Positions 7,141 to 15,157 are shown, numbered from the stretch's first letter. The stretch: 17,599 nt of DNA from JAWXCE01 sp034440495 (GCA_034440495.1 JAWXCE010000080.1:1-17599), one strand, 5' to 3'. Numbers and translations: made by a program. Notes: generated by a model not told the origin, from the sequence alone.

Positions 7141-8088
7141 TTATTGGTTCGGCGCGTATTGCGGAGTCTGCGTTCCGCCAAACAGGAAGCCGGAAGGATT
7201 TTTTTCCACGCGCTGCACCACGCGATCTAAATCCTCGGCCAACCGTCTGGCTTCCTTCATGAAAAGTTCGAACTCTCGCAACGAGCGCTGAGTCGAGCGC
7301 GTCAGCCCTTCGGCTTGATCGCCAACGGATTTGTCCAGTTTTTCAGCCAGTTGCTTGAAAGATTGCGCTGCCTGTTGCGCCTGGGTGACGAAAGATTTGG
7401 GGTTGTCCACAAGCGCTGCGGAGAATTTATCGACCGCCTTTTCCAGTTTCTCCGACAAATTGCCGAACCGTTCAGAAACATCCCTGGCGTTTTTGATGAT
7501 TTCGGACACGTTGTCTTTGTTCTCATCCAGCATAGCTGTGATCTCCTCGACGTGCTTCACAGTTTTGCGAATGGAGTCCTGATTTTCTGCGACCACGTCG
7601 TTCAGACGCGAAAGAAGCGCCTGCGCGCTTCCCACGGCGTCCGGCACGCCGCTGAGTAGCGATCCCGAGCCAGATTTGTCGGCCAGAATGATCGGAAATG
7701 GCTCACCTGCCTTTGCCTTTAAAAACGGCGCATCGGGCGCGCCAGGCGTGATTTCAAGCGCGACGAGGCCCGCCAGCCCTTGTTGTGAAATCCGCGCTCG
7801 CGACGTTTCGCGCACCGGCGTGCCACTTTTGACAGCAATCAGGGCGCGCACTTTGCGGCTGTCATCAGAGTCAATCGCTAACGTCTCAACCGCACCCACG
7901 CGCAAGCCGTTGAACAACACCGTGGACGCCTCTGCCAGACCTTGCACGGAGCCCTCAAAGATGACGTGATACTTTTGCCCATCGCCGCCATCGGAATAAT
8001 TTTTCATCCAGTAGACGAAGCTCAGCGCAGCGCCGATGACCGCGATAACGAAGGCGCCAATCAGCAGGTGATTCGCTTTGGTTTCCAT
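7141..8088 (-). CDS. mlaD: MlaD-family MCE-domain lipid transport protein
   Basis: MCE proteins bind and pass phospholipids across the periplasm while anchored to the inner-membrane ABC transporter. From METKANHLLIGAF the protein has 315 residues: one N-terminal membrane helix (about 8-27), a single MCE domain (about 38-115, with VIFEGSVQGLAEASTVLFNG and ISQQGLAGLVALEI), and a long C-terminal helical region (about 150-290). The last part ends KNPSGFLFGG, common in the family. The start is ATG at 8088: AGGGG lies 7 bases upstream and the sequence fits the family start. An in-frame GTG or ATG farther upstream would overlap the ATPase gene and add an unlikely Arg-rich leader. It lies 11 bases after the ATPase stop and 42 bases before the lipoprotein start. 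Confidence 0.92.
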   Translation of the reverse strand: METKANHLLIGAFVIAVIGAALSFVYWMKNYSDGGDGQKYHVIFEGSVQGLAEASTVLFNGLRVGAVETLAIDSDDSRKVRALIAVKSGTPVRETSRARISQQGLAGLVALEITPGAPDAPFLKAKAGEPFPIILADKSGSGSLLSGVPDAVGSAQALLSRLNDVVAENQDSIRKTVKHVEEITAMLDENKDNVSEIIKNARDVSERFGNLSEKLEKAVDKFSAALVDNPKSFVTQAQQAAQSFKQLAEKLDKSVGDQAEGLTRSTQRSLREFELFMKEARRLAEDLDRVVQRVEKNPSGFLFGGTQTPQYAPNQ

Positions 8089-8099
8089 ACAACAACCCC

Positions 8100-8885
8100 T
8101 TAAACGACCGCGCCAGCCGCCCGCGCGCGCTCGCCACAAAAATAATCTTTAATCCATGGGTGACCTGGATCGCGAGCCAGCTCCGTTGGATGCCCAGTGC
8201 GCACCACCTTCTGATCCGCTAGTACAGCCACCCGGTCGCATACCGCAAAAATACTGTCGAGATCGTGCGTCACCATATAGACGGTTAGCCCCAAAGTTTG
8301 TTGCAGCCTTTGAATAAGCCGGTCGAAGGCAGCCGCGCCGATGGGATCGAGGCCGGATGTCGGCTCGTCCAGAAACACAATTTCCGGGTCTAGCGCCAGC
8401 GCCCGCGCCAGCCCCGCACGTTTACGCATCCCGCCCGAAAGCTCGGACGGGTATTTGTGCGCCGCGTCCTGATCGAGGCCGACCATGCCGAGTTTGAGGA
8501 ACGCCAGCTCATCCATGGCGCTTTTTGGCAATTTGATCTGCTCGCGCATTGGTGTCTGAATATTTTGCAAAACGGTGAGTGAAGAGAACAGCGCGCCGTC
8601 CTGGAACAGTACGCCCCAGCGCCGCTCCATGTCGATGCGTTCGCGGTTGGAAAGCCCCGCCGTTTGCTGGCCAAAAACCTCGATGCTGCCGCTGTCCGGC
8701 TCGACGATACCAAGCACTGTGCGCAGCAACACCGACTTGCCAGTTCCGGAGGCGCCGACGACACCCAGAATTTCCCCGCGCCGCACATCCAGATCAAGGT
8801 CTTGGAAAACGGGACGCCCGGCGAAGTGCTTGGTCAGCTTGCGCACGCGGATAATGTTGTCGATGGTTTGCCCGGCGCGCCGCAT
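8100..8885 (-). CDS. mlaF: MlaF-family ABC transporter ATP-binding protein
   Basis: This 261-residue cytoplasmic ATPase powers the Mla-type transporter. All ABC motifs are visible: Walker A GASGTGKS (residues 44-51), Q-loop FQDGALFSSLTV (about 94-105), signature LSGGM (149-153), Walker B EIVFLDE with catalytic Glu174, D-loop SGLDP, and switch His207. The LFQDGALFSSLTVxxNI stretch and the KRAGLARALALDPEI region are characteristic of the MlaF/Ttg2A group. The gene starts 2 bases after the permease stop, so translation is probably coupled. It precedes mlaD. Confidence 0.94.
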   Translation of the reverse strand: MRRAGQTIDNIIRVRKLTKHFAGRPVFQDLDLDVRRGEILGVVGASGTGKSVLLRTVLGIVEPDSGSIEVFGQQTAGLSNRERIDMERRWGVLFQDGALFSSLTVLQNIQTPMREQIKLPKSAMDELAFLKLGMVGLDQDAAHKYPSELSGGMRKRAGLARALALDPEIVFLDEPTSGLDPIGAAAFDRLIQRLQQTLGLTVYMVTHDLDSIFAVCDRVAVLADQKVVRTGHPTELARDPGHPWIKDYFCGERARAAGAVV

Positions 8886-8887
8886 GG

Positions 8888-10063
8888 CTAATACCCCGCC
8901 GCTGAGAGGAAAATGGCGAATGCAGCGTCAAACACCAGCACCAGGAAAATTGCCTTCACAACAGCGCTCGTGACGCGACGCCCGACCGACTCGGCGCTGC
9001 CCTCGACGCTCAGGCCCTCCAGGCAACCGACCAGCCCGATAATGAGAGCCGCGAACGGCGCTTTTACAAGACCCACGAAAAAATGCCGGATTTCAAGCGA
9101 GGCGTTGAGCCGCTGGGCGTAGACCTGCCAATCGTAACCCAGATAGATTTTCGCCATGACAGCGCCGCCGACCAGACAGGCCATGTCGGCGAGAAACACA
9201 AGCAAGGGAAGCGCGACAATCAGCGCGAGCATACGCGGCAACACAAGCGTTTCAATCGGGTCGATGCCGAGCGTACGCAGCGCGTCGATTTCCTCACGCA
9301 TTTTCATTGTACCGATTTCAGCCGTGAACGACGACGCCGAACGGCCAGCCACAATAATCGCGGTCAGCAGCACGGCAATCTCGCGCAGGGCCAGCACGCC
9401 CAGCAGATCGACCGAAAGCGCCTCCGCCCCGAAATAGCGTAGTTGCACTATGCCTTGCTGCATTATCACCGCGCCAATCAACACGCAGATGAGAATAATG
9501 ATTGGCGCCGCGCGCAGACCGCTTTGCTCCAGATGGTGCACGAAAGATGTCCAGCGGAAGCGCCATGGTCTCGTGGCCGCGCGGACGGCGGTCGATGTAA
9601 CCAGCCCCAGAAAGCCGGTGAGCCTCAGCGCGTCGCTGGTGATGGTGAATATACCCGCCACAGCGTCGGATGATAGCCGCGACATCTCGCTCTGGCGCCG
9701 CGCCGCTGGCCTTTCGCCTACACTATTGCGGTTTACCTCTTCAAGCAGCAGGCGCAACTCCTCAGACGCCCCGCGCACTAGCGGCTGCGCTCCGCTGGTT
9801 TTGATATCGATGAGCAGCTTTTGAATGCGCCATGCGCCAGCGGTATCGAAATCGGTAAGACCGGATAAATCGACCTCAACGCTTTTCCCGGCTTTGCCAG
9901 CCGTTTTCATGATCGAAGAAAGCTGTGCTTCAATCTCCGCGAGTTCGCGCACGATCCACGCTCCCTCAGCGAACAGCCGGACGCCCGAGCCGAGCGACTC
10001 CGTCCGGATGTAGCGGCGCTCTACCTGGCTACCGGGTGTGCTGACTGCAGAACTGCGTATCAA
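8888..10063 (-). CDS. mlaE: MlaE-family permease with fused N-terminal STAS (MlaB-like) domain
   Basis: This is the first gene of the operon and the inner-membrane permease of the lipid transporter. Residues about 25-110 form a STAS domain (VDLSGLTDFDTAGAWRIQKL, with the Thr-containing loop near residue 74), equivalent to the separate MlaB of E. coli. The MlaE domain (about 140-391) has several membrane helices and the family signature GRSASSFTAEIGTMKMREEI at residues 240-259 with EEIDALRTLGIDP. It ends 2 bases before the ATPase gene. The only usable start after the upstream in-frame stop is TTG at 10063, with a weak GGAT upstream. Fusion of MlaB-like and MlaE domains is common in alphaproteobacteria. 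Confidence 0.92.
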   Translation of the reverse strand: MIRSSAVSTPGSQVERRYIRTESLGSGVRLFAEGAWIVRELAEIEAQLSSIMKTAGKAGKSVEVDLSGLTDFDTAGAWRIQKLLIDIKTSGAQPLVRGASEELRLLLEEVNRNSVGERPAARRQSEMSRLSSDAVAGIFTITSDALRLTGFLGLVTSTAVRAATRPWRFRWTSFVHHLEQSGLRAAPIIILICVLIGAVIMQQGIVQLRYFGAEALSVDLLGVLALREIAVLLTAIIVAGRSASSFTAEIGTMKMREEIDALRTLGIDPIETLVLPRMLALIVALPLLVFLADMACLVGGAVMAKIYLGYDWQVYAQRLNASLEIRHFFVGLVKAPFAALIIGLVGCLEGLSVEGSAESVGRRVTSAVVKAIFLVLVFDAAFAIFLSAAGY

Positions 10064-10209
10064 ACCGTCATATCCAGATTGTTACAGCGCTTCGCGCAAA
10101 AGTCTGTGTCTCTCATGTAAAACGCGACAGTTAACGATTTTCTTGCAAAAACGCTAAAAAATGGCCCCGATGTAACTGATTAACACGTCAAATAGGGAGA
10201 GTATGCGGC

Positions 10210-11196
10210 ATGCGCGGACTAAACCTTGTGGCGAAGGCGGAAAACTGGCCGCTCGCGCGCGCTTTCACCATTTCGCGCGGATCGAAGACCGAAGCGCGCG
10301 TGGTTTTAGCGCTCGTCAACGACGGCGAGCATTTCGGTTGGGGCGAATGCGTGCCTTACGCGCGCTATGGCGAAACCGTCGAGGGCGTTGTCGCGGCGAT
10401 CAACGCGATGCGGAATTCCCTTGCGGGCGGTATGAGGCGGGACGAAATGCAAACCGCCATGCCGCCGGGCGCCGCGCGCAACGCCATCGACTGCGCACTG
10501 TGGGATTATGAAGCGAAAAGCAGCGGCGTTCCCGTCACGCAAATTGCGGGCGCAAGCGAAATGCGAACGGTGACGACGGCCTTCACCATCAGCCTTGGCA
10601 CGCCTGAGGAGATGGCCGCGCAGGCTCGCGCAGCCGTGCACATGCCCCTGCTTAAGCTGAAGCTTTGTGGGGAGGGGGATGAGGCGCGGCTTGCCGCCGT
10701 TCGCCAGACGGCCCCGAATGCGCGGCTCATTGTTGACGCTAACGAGGCGTGGAGCGCTGCAAATCTGCTATCGCTGCTTGCAGCCTGCGCGGATGCTGGC
10801 GTCGAAGTCGTGGAGCAACCATTGCCCGCCGCCGATGACGCCATTCTGAAGGGAATGCCGCGCGACGTGCCGTTGTGCGCCGATGAATCGCTCCATGACC
10901 GCCGCGATCTTGACCGCATCGCCGCGCGCTACAATGCCGTGAACATAAAGCTGGATAAGGCGGGTGGCCTGACGGAGGCGCTTGCCCTCACCGACGCGGC
11001 TGAGGCGCATGGATTAAAAATTATGGCTGGCTGCATGGTCGGCACGTCGCTCGCCATGGCGCCCGCACTGCTTATCGCACAGCGCGCAACATGGGTGGAT
11101 CTGGACGGCCCGTTGCTGCTGGCGCGCGACCGTGAAGACGGCCTGAGTTATTCGGCGGGCATAATCGCCCCGCCGCTGCGCACGTTTTGGGGTTGA
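10210..11196 (+). CDS. dgcA: Enolase-superfamily dipeptide epimerase / N-acetyl-D-glutamate racemase (DgcA type)
   Basis: This 328-residue enzyme belongs to the muconate-lactonizing/dipeptide-epimerase group. The N-terminal capping domain has FTISRGSKTEA and GECVPYARYGET. The barrel has the K-x-K acid/base motif KLK (149-151), metal ligands Asp176 (VDANEAW), Glu202 (EQPLP) and Asp225 (CADES), the opposing base Lys247 in NIKLDKAGGLTEA, and GCMVGTSLAMAPA plus DLDGPLLL near the end. All catalytic residues are intact. Known relatives epimerise L-Ala-D/L-Glu during murein peptide recycling, or racemise N-acetyl-D-glutamate (DgcA). No DUF1611 (DgcN) neighbour is visible, so the substrate stays open. 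The start is ATG at 10210 with GGGAGAG about 10 bases upstream. The last 49 bases overlap the oppositely oriented MFS gene. Confidence 0.88.
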   Translation: MRGLNLVAKAENWPLARAFTISRGSKTEARVVLALVNDGEHFGWGECVPYARYGETVEGVVAAINAMRNSLAGGMRRDEMQTAMPPGAARNAIDCALWDYEAKSSGVPVTQIAGASEMRTVTTAFTISLGTPEEMAAQARAAVHMPLLKLKLCGEGDEARLAAVRQTAPNARLIVDANEAWSAANLLSLLAACADAGVEVVEQPLPAADDAILKGMPRDVPLCADESLHDRRDLDRIAARYNAVNIKLDKAGGLTEALALTDAAEAHGLKIMAGCMVGTSLAMAPALLIAQRATWVDLDGPLLLARDREDGLSYSAGIIAPPLRTFWG

Positions 11197-12389
11197 GTGG
11201 CGGGCGGCGCGTCCGCCTCAGCCGGAATAAGCAAGCCGCCTTTCCACCGCGCCGCCAGCATCAGGGCGAAAACGAGCGATGCGACGGCAAGCGTCGCCAT
11301 TGCCAGAAACGCCCAGGCATTCAGCGATTTATACAGCGGCCCGGCGGCTATGGTGGCTAGACCCATGCCTAGCCCCGCCGCAACCGCCGCGTAAAGACCT
11401 TGCGCCGTCGCTGCATAACGCGCGGGCGCCGCCGCTGCGAGAAAGTAAATCGCGCCCAGATGCGCCGCGCCATAGGTCAGAGAATGCAGCATCTGAATGG
11501 GAAACAGAATGTAAAGCGGCGGGTTAAACGCTGTCACCACCCAACGCAGGATGGCAGCTGCGGCGCCAATCGCCATAAGCGTTGTCGGTCGCAAAACGCG
11601 CACGACGCGCCCCGCAAAACCAAACAGCGCGATCTCGGCGATGACGCCCGTCGCCCACAGCAAACCAATTACCGTCGGCGATATATCCAGCGATAGCCAG
11701 TGCAGGGTTGCGAGCGAATTGTAAACCGCATGCGATGCGTTTACCGCCGTCGCAGTAAGCAGGAATAGGACAAACGGCCCGGAGCGCGCAAACAGCAGGG
11801 CCTTGCGCACCGTGATCCCCTCTTTCGATAGGAGAGGGCTGGGGTGAGGGGGCGTTGTGCGGGGCAGGAGATGCGCGGCTGCGGCCATTAAAACCGACGA
11901 AACGATCACCAGCCACAACCCGGCGGCTGGGCCCCAGATATCCACCGCAAAGCCGCCAAAGGCGACGGCGAGGATAAAGGTGAGCGATCCCCACATGCGC
12001 ATGTGTCCATAGTCGCCGCCGGACAGCCTTGCCGACGCCACCGCAATCGTTTCAGTCAACGGAACCACGCTCGTCCACAACAGTGCGTAAACCACGAGGC
12101 ACGCGAATATCATCTCGTGCGAGGGCGCGCCCGCCAGACTGAAGAGCGACAGCGCCGTTCCATGCGCCAGCCAGAAAACCATTCGGCGAGTGTTGCCGAG
12201 GCGGTCGGCGAGGAAGCTGATGAACGGCGTAAAAACCATACGCATCAGCAGCGGCAGTGCGAAGATCAGCGTGACCTGCCCCTCATCAAAACCGCGCGAT
12301 TTCAGCCACACTGGCAGATAAGCCATGTAGCAGCCGATGATGAGGAAAATCGCAGCGTAAAAAAGCGCAATTCTTTGGCCATCTTTCAT
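11148..12389 (-). CDS. MFS transporter, HcaT (3-phenylpropionate permease)-like
   Basis: This 413-residue integral membrane protein of the major facilitator superfamily has about 12 hydrophobic segments. The N-terminus (LFYAAIFLIIGCYMAYLPVW, with GFDEGQVTLIFALPLLMRM) and GGDYGHMRMWGSLTFI are typical of the MFS_1-like/HcaT group, also related to NupG/LacY-type symporters. The substrate cannot be told from sequence. The central loop between helices 6 and 7 contains PPHPSPLLSKEGI, encoded by a small palindromic repeat (separate entry). The C-terminal tail of about 30 residues is hydrophilic and its last 16 codons lie antisense to the end of the epimerase gene. The start is ATG at 12389 with only a weak binding site. 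It diverges from the CheZ-like gene. Confidence 0.85.
   Translation of the reverse strand: MKDGQRIALFYAAIFLIIGCYMAYLPVWLKSRGFDEGQVTLIFALPLLMRMVFTPFISFLADRLGNTRRMVFWLAHGTALSLFSLAGAPSHEMIFACLVVYALLWTSVVPLTETIAVASARLSGGDYGHMRMWGSLTFILAVAFGGFAVDIWGPAAGLWLVIVSSVLMAAAAHLLPRTTPPHPSPLLSKEGITVRKALLFARSGPFVLFLLTATAVNASHAVYNSLATLHWLSLDISPTVIGLLWATGVIAEIALFGFAGRVVRVLRPTTLMAIGAAAAILRWVVTAFNPPLYILFPIQMLHSLTYGAAHLGAIYFLAAAAPARYAATAQGLYAAVAAGLGMGLATIAAGPLYKSLNAWAFLAMATLAVASLVFALMLAARWKGGLLIPAEADAPPATQPQNVRSGGAIMPAE
11817..11853. repeat. Small palindromic repeat inserted in the MFS coding frame
   Basis: CCCTCT (11818-11823) and AGAGGG (11833-11838) form a hairpin that T-G wobble pairs lengthen by two, followed by CTGGGGTGAGGG. 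Read on the minus strand this is the widespread type CCCTCACCCCAGCCCTCTCC..., which in coding frames gives PHPSPL...SKEG-like peptides. Here it supplies residues about 181-192 of the transporter. Whether more copies exist in the genome cannot be seen in this window. Confidence 0.6.
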
Positions 12390-12517
12390 GAAGGCTCGAT
12401 TATTTTAACGGGCTTATGCGAACGTTACGGATTTAAACCAATCAGAAAGCATTTTCCTACATATTCGCTTTGCCGAAGTCGTTTTGAAGGCAAATTTTCA
12501 ACAAATATCAAGCTGCT

Positions 12518-12521
12518 GGAG
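12518..12521 (+). promoter_or_regulatory. Ribosome binding site deciding the CheZ-like start
   Basis: GGAG lies 7 bases before the ATG at 12529. The longer in-frame TTG start at 12484 has no comparable site, so the shorter protein is preferred. Confidence 0.6.
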
Positions 12522-12528
12522 TGGCCCC

Positions 12529-13233
12529 ATGAGCCAGTCATCGCCCCCGTCATATCTGCGCTCCAAACAATTCGCCGCTATTGAAACCGCCATGATGCAG
12601 TCCGAAAAGGGACGCAGCTTCCTGCGCGATTATTTGCGCCGCAACCGCTCTGCCGAAACCGAAGCGCTGCTTGAGGCCATTGGCAAGCTGCAGCGCTCGC
12701 TTGGCGGAGCGGGCGCTAAACGGCTGGAAAGCGTGCGCCACGACCTGAGAGGCTTGCAGCGCAATATGGCGCGGTCGCGCCGCGCGCTTGCGGAGGTTTC
12801 GCCCGCTTATTCCAGCGCGGCCAAAACCATAATTCCGCAAACCGCTCCATTGGTGGAGGAAGCGCGAGAGCCAGCGCAGGTCATCGCCGAGGCGGCGGAA
12901 ACGATTGGCGTGGCGTCCAACATGCTCCATCAAGCCGGCGGGCAGGAGCGTTTGTGCGGTCAGATCGAGCGTCAGTTGGAATACATTCTACACGCCTGCG
13001 CTGTGGTGAACATGAACCGTGAGCGGGCTAAAAAGCTAGAGGCGGCGTTTTACCAGGTCGAAGCCGAAATCATGGCTATTGTCGACAACTGGGATTTCGA
13101 TGCCGCCCCTCCAGAGGCTCTGCCAGATCTGAAACCGCCAATATCGGTCAGACAAGCCATCATGAGCGGGCTTGCCGAGGAGCTTTCCATCGCCATGCTT
13201 ACCGACGCGCAAAAAGCCGCATTATTTCATTAG
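12529..13233 (+). CDS. Helical CheZ-like protein with altered phosphatase residues
   Basis: This 234-residue, mostly helical, soluble protein has no signal peptide. The N-terminus, FAAIETAMMQSEKGRSFLRD then YLRRNRSAETEALLEAIGKL (about 15-54), matches a segment I know from uncharacterised alphaproteobacterial proteins that also carry a CheZ-like helix. Its later part (about 107-186: EEAREPAQVIAEAAETIGVA, then ILHACAVVNMNRERAKKLEA) parallels the CheZ-like pattern ILDAAE...IYTACSFQDLTGQR. In CheZ the Asp and Gln of D-L-T-G-Q dephosphorylate CheY. Here the aligned positions are Asn161 and Glu165, so phosphatase activity is doubtful. The relation to CheZ is my alignment by eye and is tentative. 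The stop is 4 bases from that of the convergent pentapeptide-like gene. No chemotaxis gene is nearby. Confidence 0.6.
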   Translation: MSQSSPPSYLRSKQFAAIETAMMQSEKGRSFLRDYLRRNRSAETEALLEAIGKLQRSLGGAGAKRLESVRHDLRGLQRNMARSRRALAEVSPAYSSAAKTIIPQTAPLVEEAREPAQVIAEAAETIGVASNMLHQAGGQERLCGQIERQLEYILHACAVVNMNRERAKKLEAAFYQVEAEIMAIVDNWDFDAAPPEALPDLKPPISVRQAIMSGLAEELSIAMLTDAQKAALFH

Positions 13234-13237
13234 GCGG

Positions 13238-15157
13238 TCAGAATGACTTGAGCGTGTTGCGTAGGCCGAGCACGAAAAGGAAAATGAGGCCGACACTCAG
13301 GAGGCTTTGCAAAAGCGTCAATGCAGAGACGGACGCGGGAACAACTGCGCTTCCTTCGATTGCTCCATAGAGACACCCGTAAACCCTGCGCGTAGTCTCG
13401 GCGGTGTCCCAGCCGAAAAAAACCAGCGCGTTTTTCACCGACAAGTATAACGCTTCAGCCGCTGGATGGGATAGCCCAGAAGCGCAACTGGCGCCCGTCT
13501 GAGATACAGCGCCAGAGAGCCAGTCTCCCATGCCGCCCATCCACTCGCGCGCCCCAACCCAGTCGAGGCTTTTAGGCGTCCACGGGAAACCGCTAGAGCT
13601 TACACCCGCGTTGGCGCTGTTCAGTCGCATTTCATAAAAAGCAATCGCGAAAGCGATGATCGAAATGAGCCAGAGCATCAGGGGCCGCGAAATGGAACGG
13701 CCAAAGTTTGAAATGCCGCTATAGAGTATCCCAAGCCAAAACGTTTTAAATCCTCGCCCAAACGGTTTGTCATGCCAAAACCGCCGGCAACGCATTTCCT
13801 GGGCAAAAAACTCGTGAGCGCGAGCATGGTCGCGAGCGTCGAGCGCTAGACGCCGAAGTCGGCGATAACGCGCGGCGGCATGGGGCGTTTGCGCTACCTT
13901 CATCGCAAACAAAAACCATGGGCGCGGGTCGGTGTAATCGGTGCTCTTCCACTGCCGCCAGCGTCTGAGCGGCTCGGAAACCGTGATGTCTTCAAGGTCG
14001 GGATCGTCCTGAAAACCGGCCTCGCTAAAGCTTGGCGGGTTGCGAAACCGCGCTTCGGCCAGCACAAACGCGGCCTGAGTGCTGACGGAGTTGAACGTCG
14101 CATCCTTGCTGAACTGCGTACCCGCAAAAAGCGCGGGGCCGGCAAAATGAGCCTGCGTAAAGCGGGCGTCACCTGCAAAGTTTGCATTTGTCATCGAGGT
14201 TTCGCGCGCAAACTGAGCCTCGGAGAAATCCGCCTGCGCCAGAAACCGCGCGTCCTGAAACGACGATCCGCCGCCTAAAGTAGCCTTGGCAAAATTAGCC
14301 AGCGCGCCAAACTCAGCCTTCTCGAACACTGTTTTTCCGGAAAAATGTGCAGCGCAGAAATCCGCTTCCGCAGTGAACTTTGTCTGGCGGAAGGACGACG
14401 CCCCCAGGAATTGTGCGTTCTCAAAAATCCCTGGCGCTGAGAATGTGCTTTCGCTGAAGCGCGCCTCGCCGGAAAACAAGCTTTCGGTAAAGCGGGCACC
14501 GCCGGAGAAACGCGCGCGGTTAAAGCTGGATGTGCCGCCAAAAGTTGCGCCGGGAAACGAGGCTTCCGCTACGAAAATCGCCTCATCAAAACGGGCGCTG
14601 CCTTCTAACCTGGTTTTGTGAAATTCGGCGTTGCCGTTGAACACCGCTGCTCGGAATTCTGCCTTGCCCATGAACACAGCGCGTTGAAATCGCGCCGTCG
14701 GCACCAATGGGCCGCTACTTGTGGCCAAAAACTCCGTGCGCTCAAAACCGGCCGTGCCAGCGAACGTAGCGTCGCTGCAATCCGCAATCCCACGGAACTT
14801 GGATGCGGAAAAGTTTGCGTCCGAGCTGAATTGACTATGAGAGAAATTTCCGGCGCCTTCAAAGGTCGCGCCCTGAAAAATGGCTAACTCGCTAAAAATA
14901 GCGGCCTGAAACTTGGCGGGACCGGGGAACACATAGCCAGTGAACTGGGCAATGCTTATAAACTCATGTCCCGCAAAATCAACGGCGGCCAAAGCGAGCC
15001 ACTGCCGGGTTTCCGCATTCTCGCCCTCACCAAACCAGTCAGCACGCCATTTTCCAGCGTCTTCCAGACCTTTTTTGGCTTCTAGCGCTTTGGCGGCCCA
15101 GGCATTCCAGGCGTCTTTACCCGCGTCAAGCAACTCAAGAGTCTGAGCTTTATCCAT
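13238..15157 (-). CDS. Membrane protein with pentapeptide-like (5/6-residue Phe) repeats
   Basis: This protein has 639 residues. Residues 1-60 are a helical lead. About 61-381 are repeats of the form A-x-F-x-x-A-x-F-x-x-x (examples: AEFRAAVFNGNAEF, ARFSESTFSAPGIF), the Phe-type pentapeptide-like pattern annotated Pentapeptide_3. A charged helical linker (about 395-470, with PRPWFLFAMKVAQ and RYRRLRRLALDARD) leads to a membrane segment (about 472-512, LMLWLISIIAFAIAF) and a final helix (LTLLQSLLSVGLIFLFVLGL). Between these is a loop of about 90 residues with three Cys. Such proteins are membrane-anchored beta-helices of unknown function; the last helices resemble those of channel-like pentapeptide proteins. 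Start ATG at 15157. A TTGACA box at 15232-15227 on this strand lacks a clear -10. Confidence 0.75.
   Translation of the reverse strand: MDKAQTLELLDAGKDAWNAWAAKALEAKKGLEDAGKWRADWFGEGENAETRQWLALAAVDFAGHEFISIAQFTGYVFPGPAKFQAAIFSELAIFQGATFEGAGNFSHSQFSSDANFSASKFRGIADCSDATFAGTAGFERTEFLATSSGPLVPTARFQRAVFMGKAEFRAAVFNGNAEFHKTRLEGSARFDEAIFVAEASFPGATFGGTSSFNRARFSGGARFTESLFSGEARFSESTFSAPGIFENAQFLGASSFRQTKFTAEADFCAAHFSGKTVFEKAEFGALANFAKATLGGGSSFQDARFLAQADFSEAQFARETSMTNANFAGDARFTQAHFAGPALFAGTQFSKDATFNSVSTQAAFVLAEARFRNPPSFSEAGFQDDPDLEDITVSEPLRRWRQWKSTDYTDPRPWFLFAMKVAQTPHAAARYRRLRRLALDARDHARAHEFFAQEMRCRRFWHDKPFGRGFKTFWLGILYSGISNFGRSISRPLMLWLISIIAFAIAFYEMRLNSANAGVSSSGFPWTPKSLDWVGAREWMGGMGDWLSGAVSQTGASCASGLSHPAAEALYLSVKNALVFFGWDTAETTRRVYGCLYGAIEGSAVVPASVSALTLLQSLLSVGLIFLFVLGLRNTLKSF
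14015..14977 (-). repeat. Coding repeat array with 11-residue (5+6) period
   Basis: Within the membrane protein, Phe (rarely Leu, Met or Cys) recurs at residues 83, 88, 94, 99, 105, 110, 116, 121, 127, 132, 138, 143. After a phase break it recurs at 157, 162, 168, 173, 179 and onward to 355. Spacing alternates strictly 5 and 6. The second block holds 18 consecutive 11-residue units without a slip. The DNA repeats are diverged. Confidence 0.8.

Noticed and set aside
10064..10209. Divergent promoters and an operator between mlaE and the epimerase gene
   Set aside because: The region is AT-rich with TTGCAA and TTGACG-like hexamers, but none has a matching -10 at acceptable spacing, so no site is called.
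10203..10511. An ATG at 10203 as the start of a separate small protein
   Set aside because: It lies in a different frame within the epimerase gene, whose own ATG at 10210 leads into a fully conserved enzyme.
13238..15157. Regular DNA repetition that could suggest a CRISPR or satellite array
   Set aside because: The repetition is at protein level (Phe every 5/6 residues) with diverged codons; there are no identical direct repeats with unique spacers.
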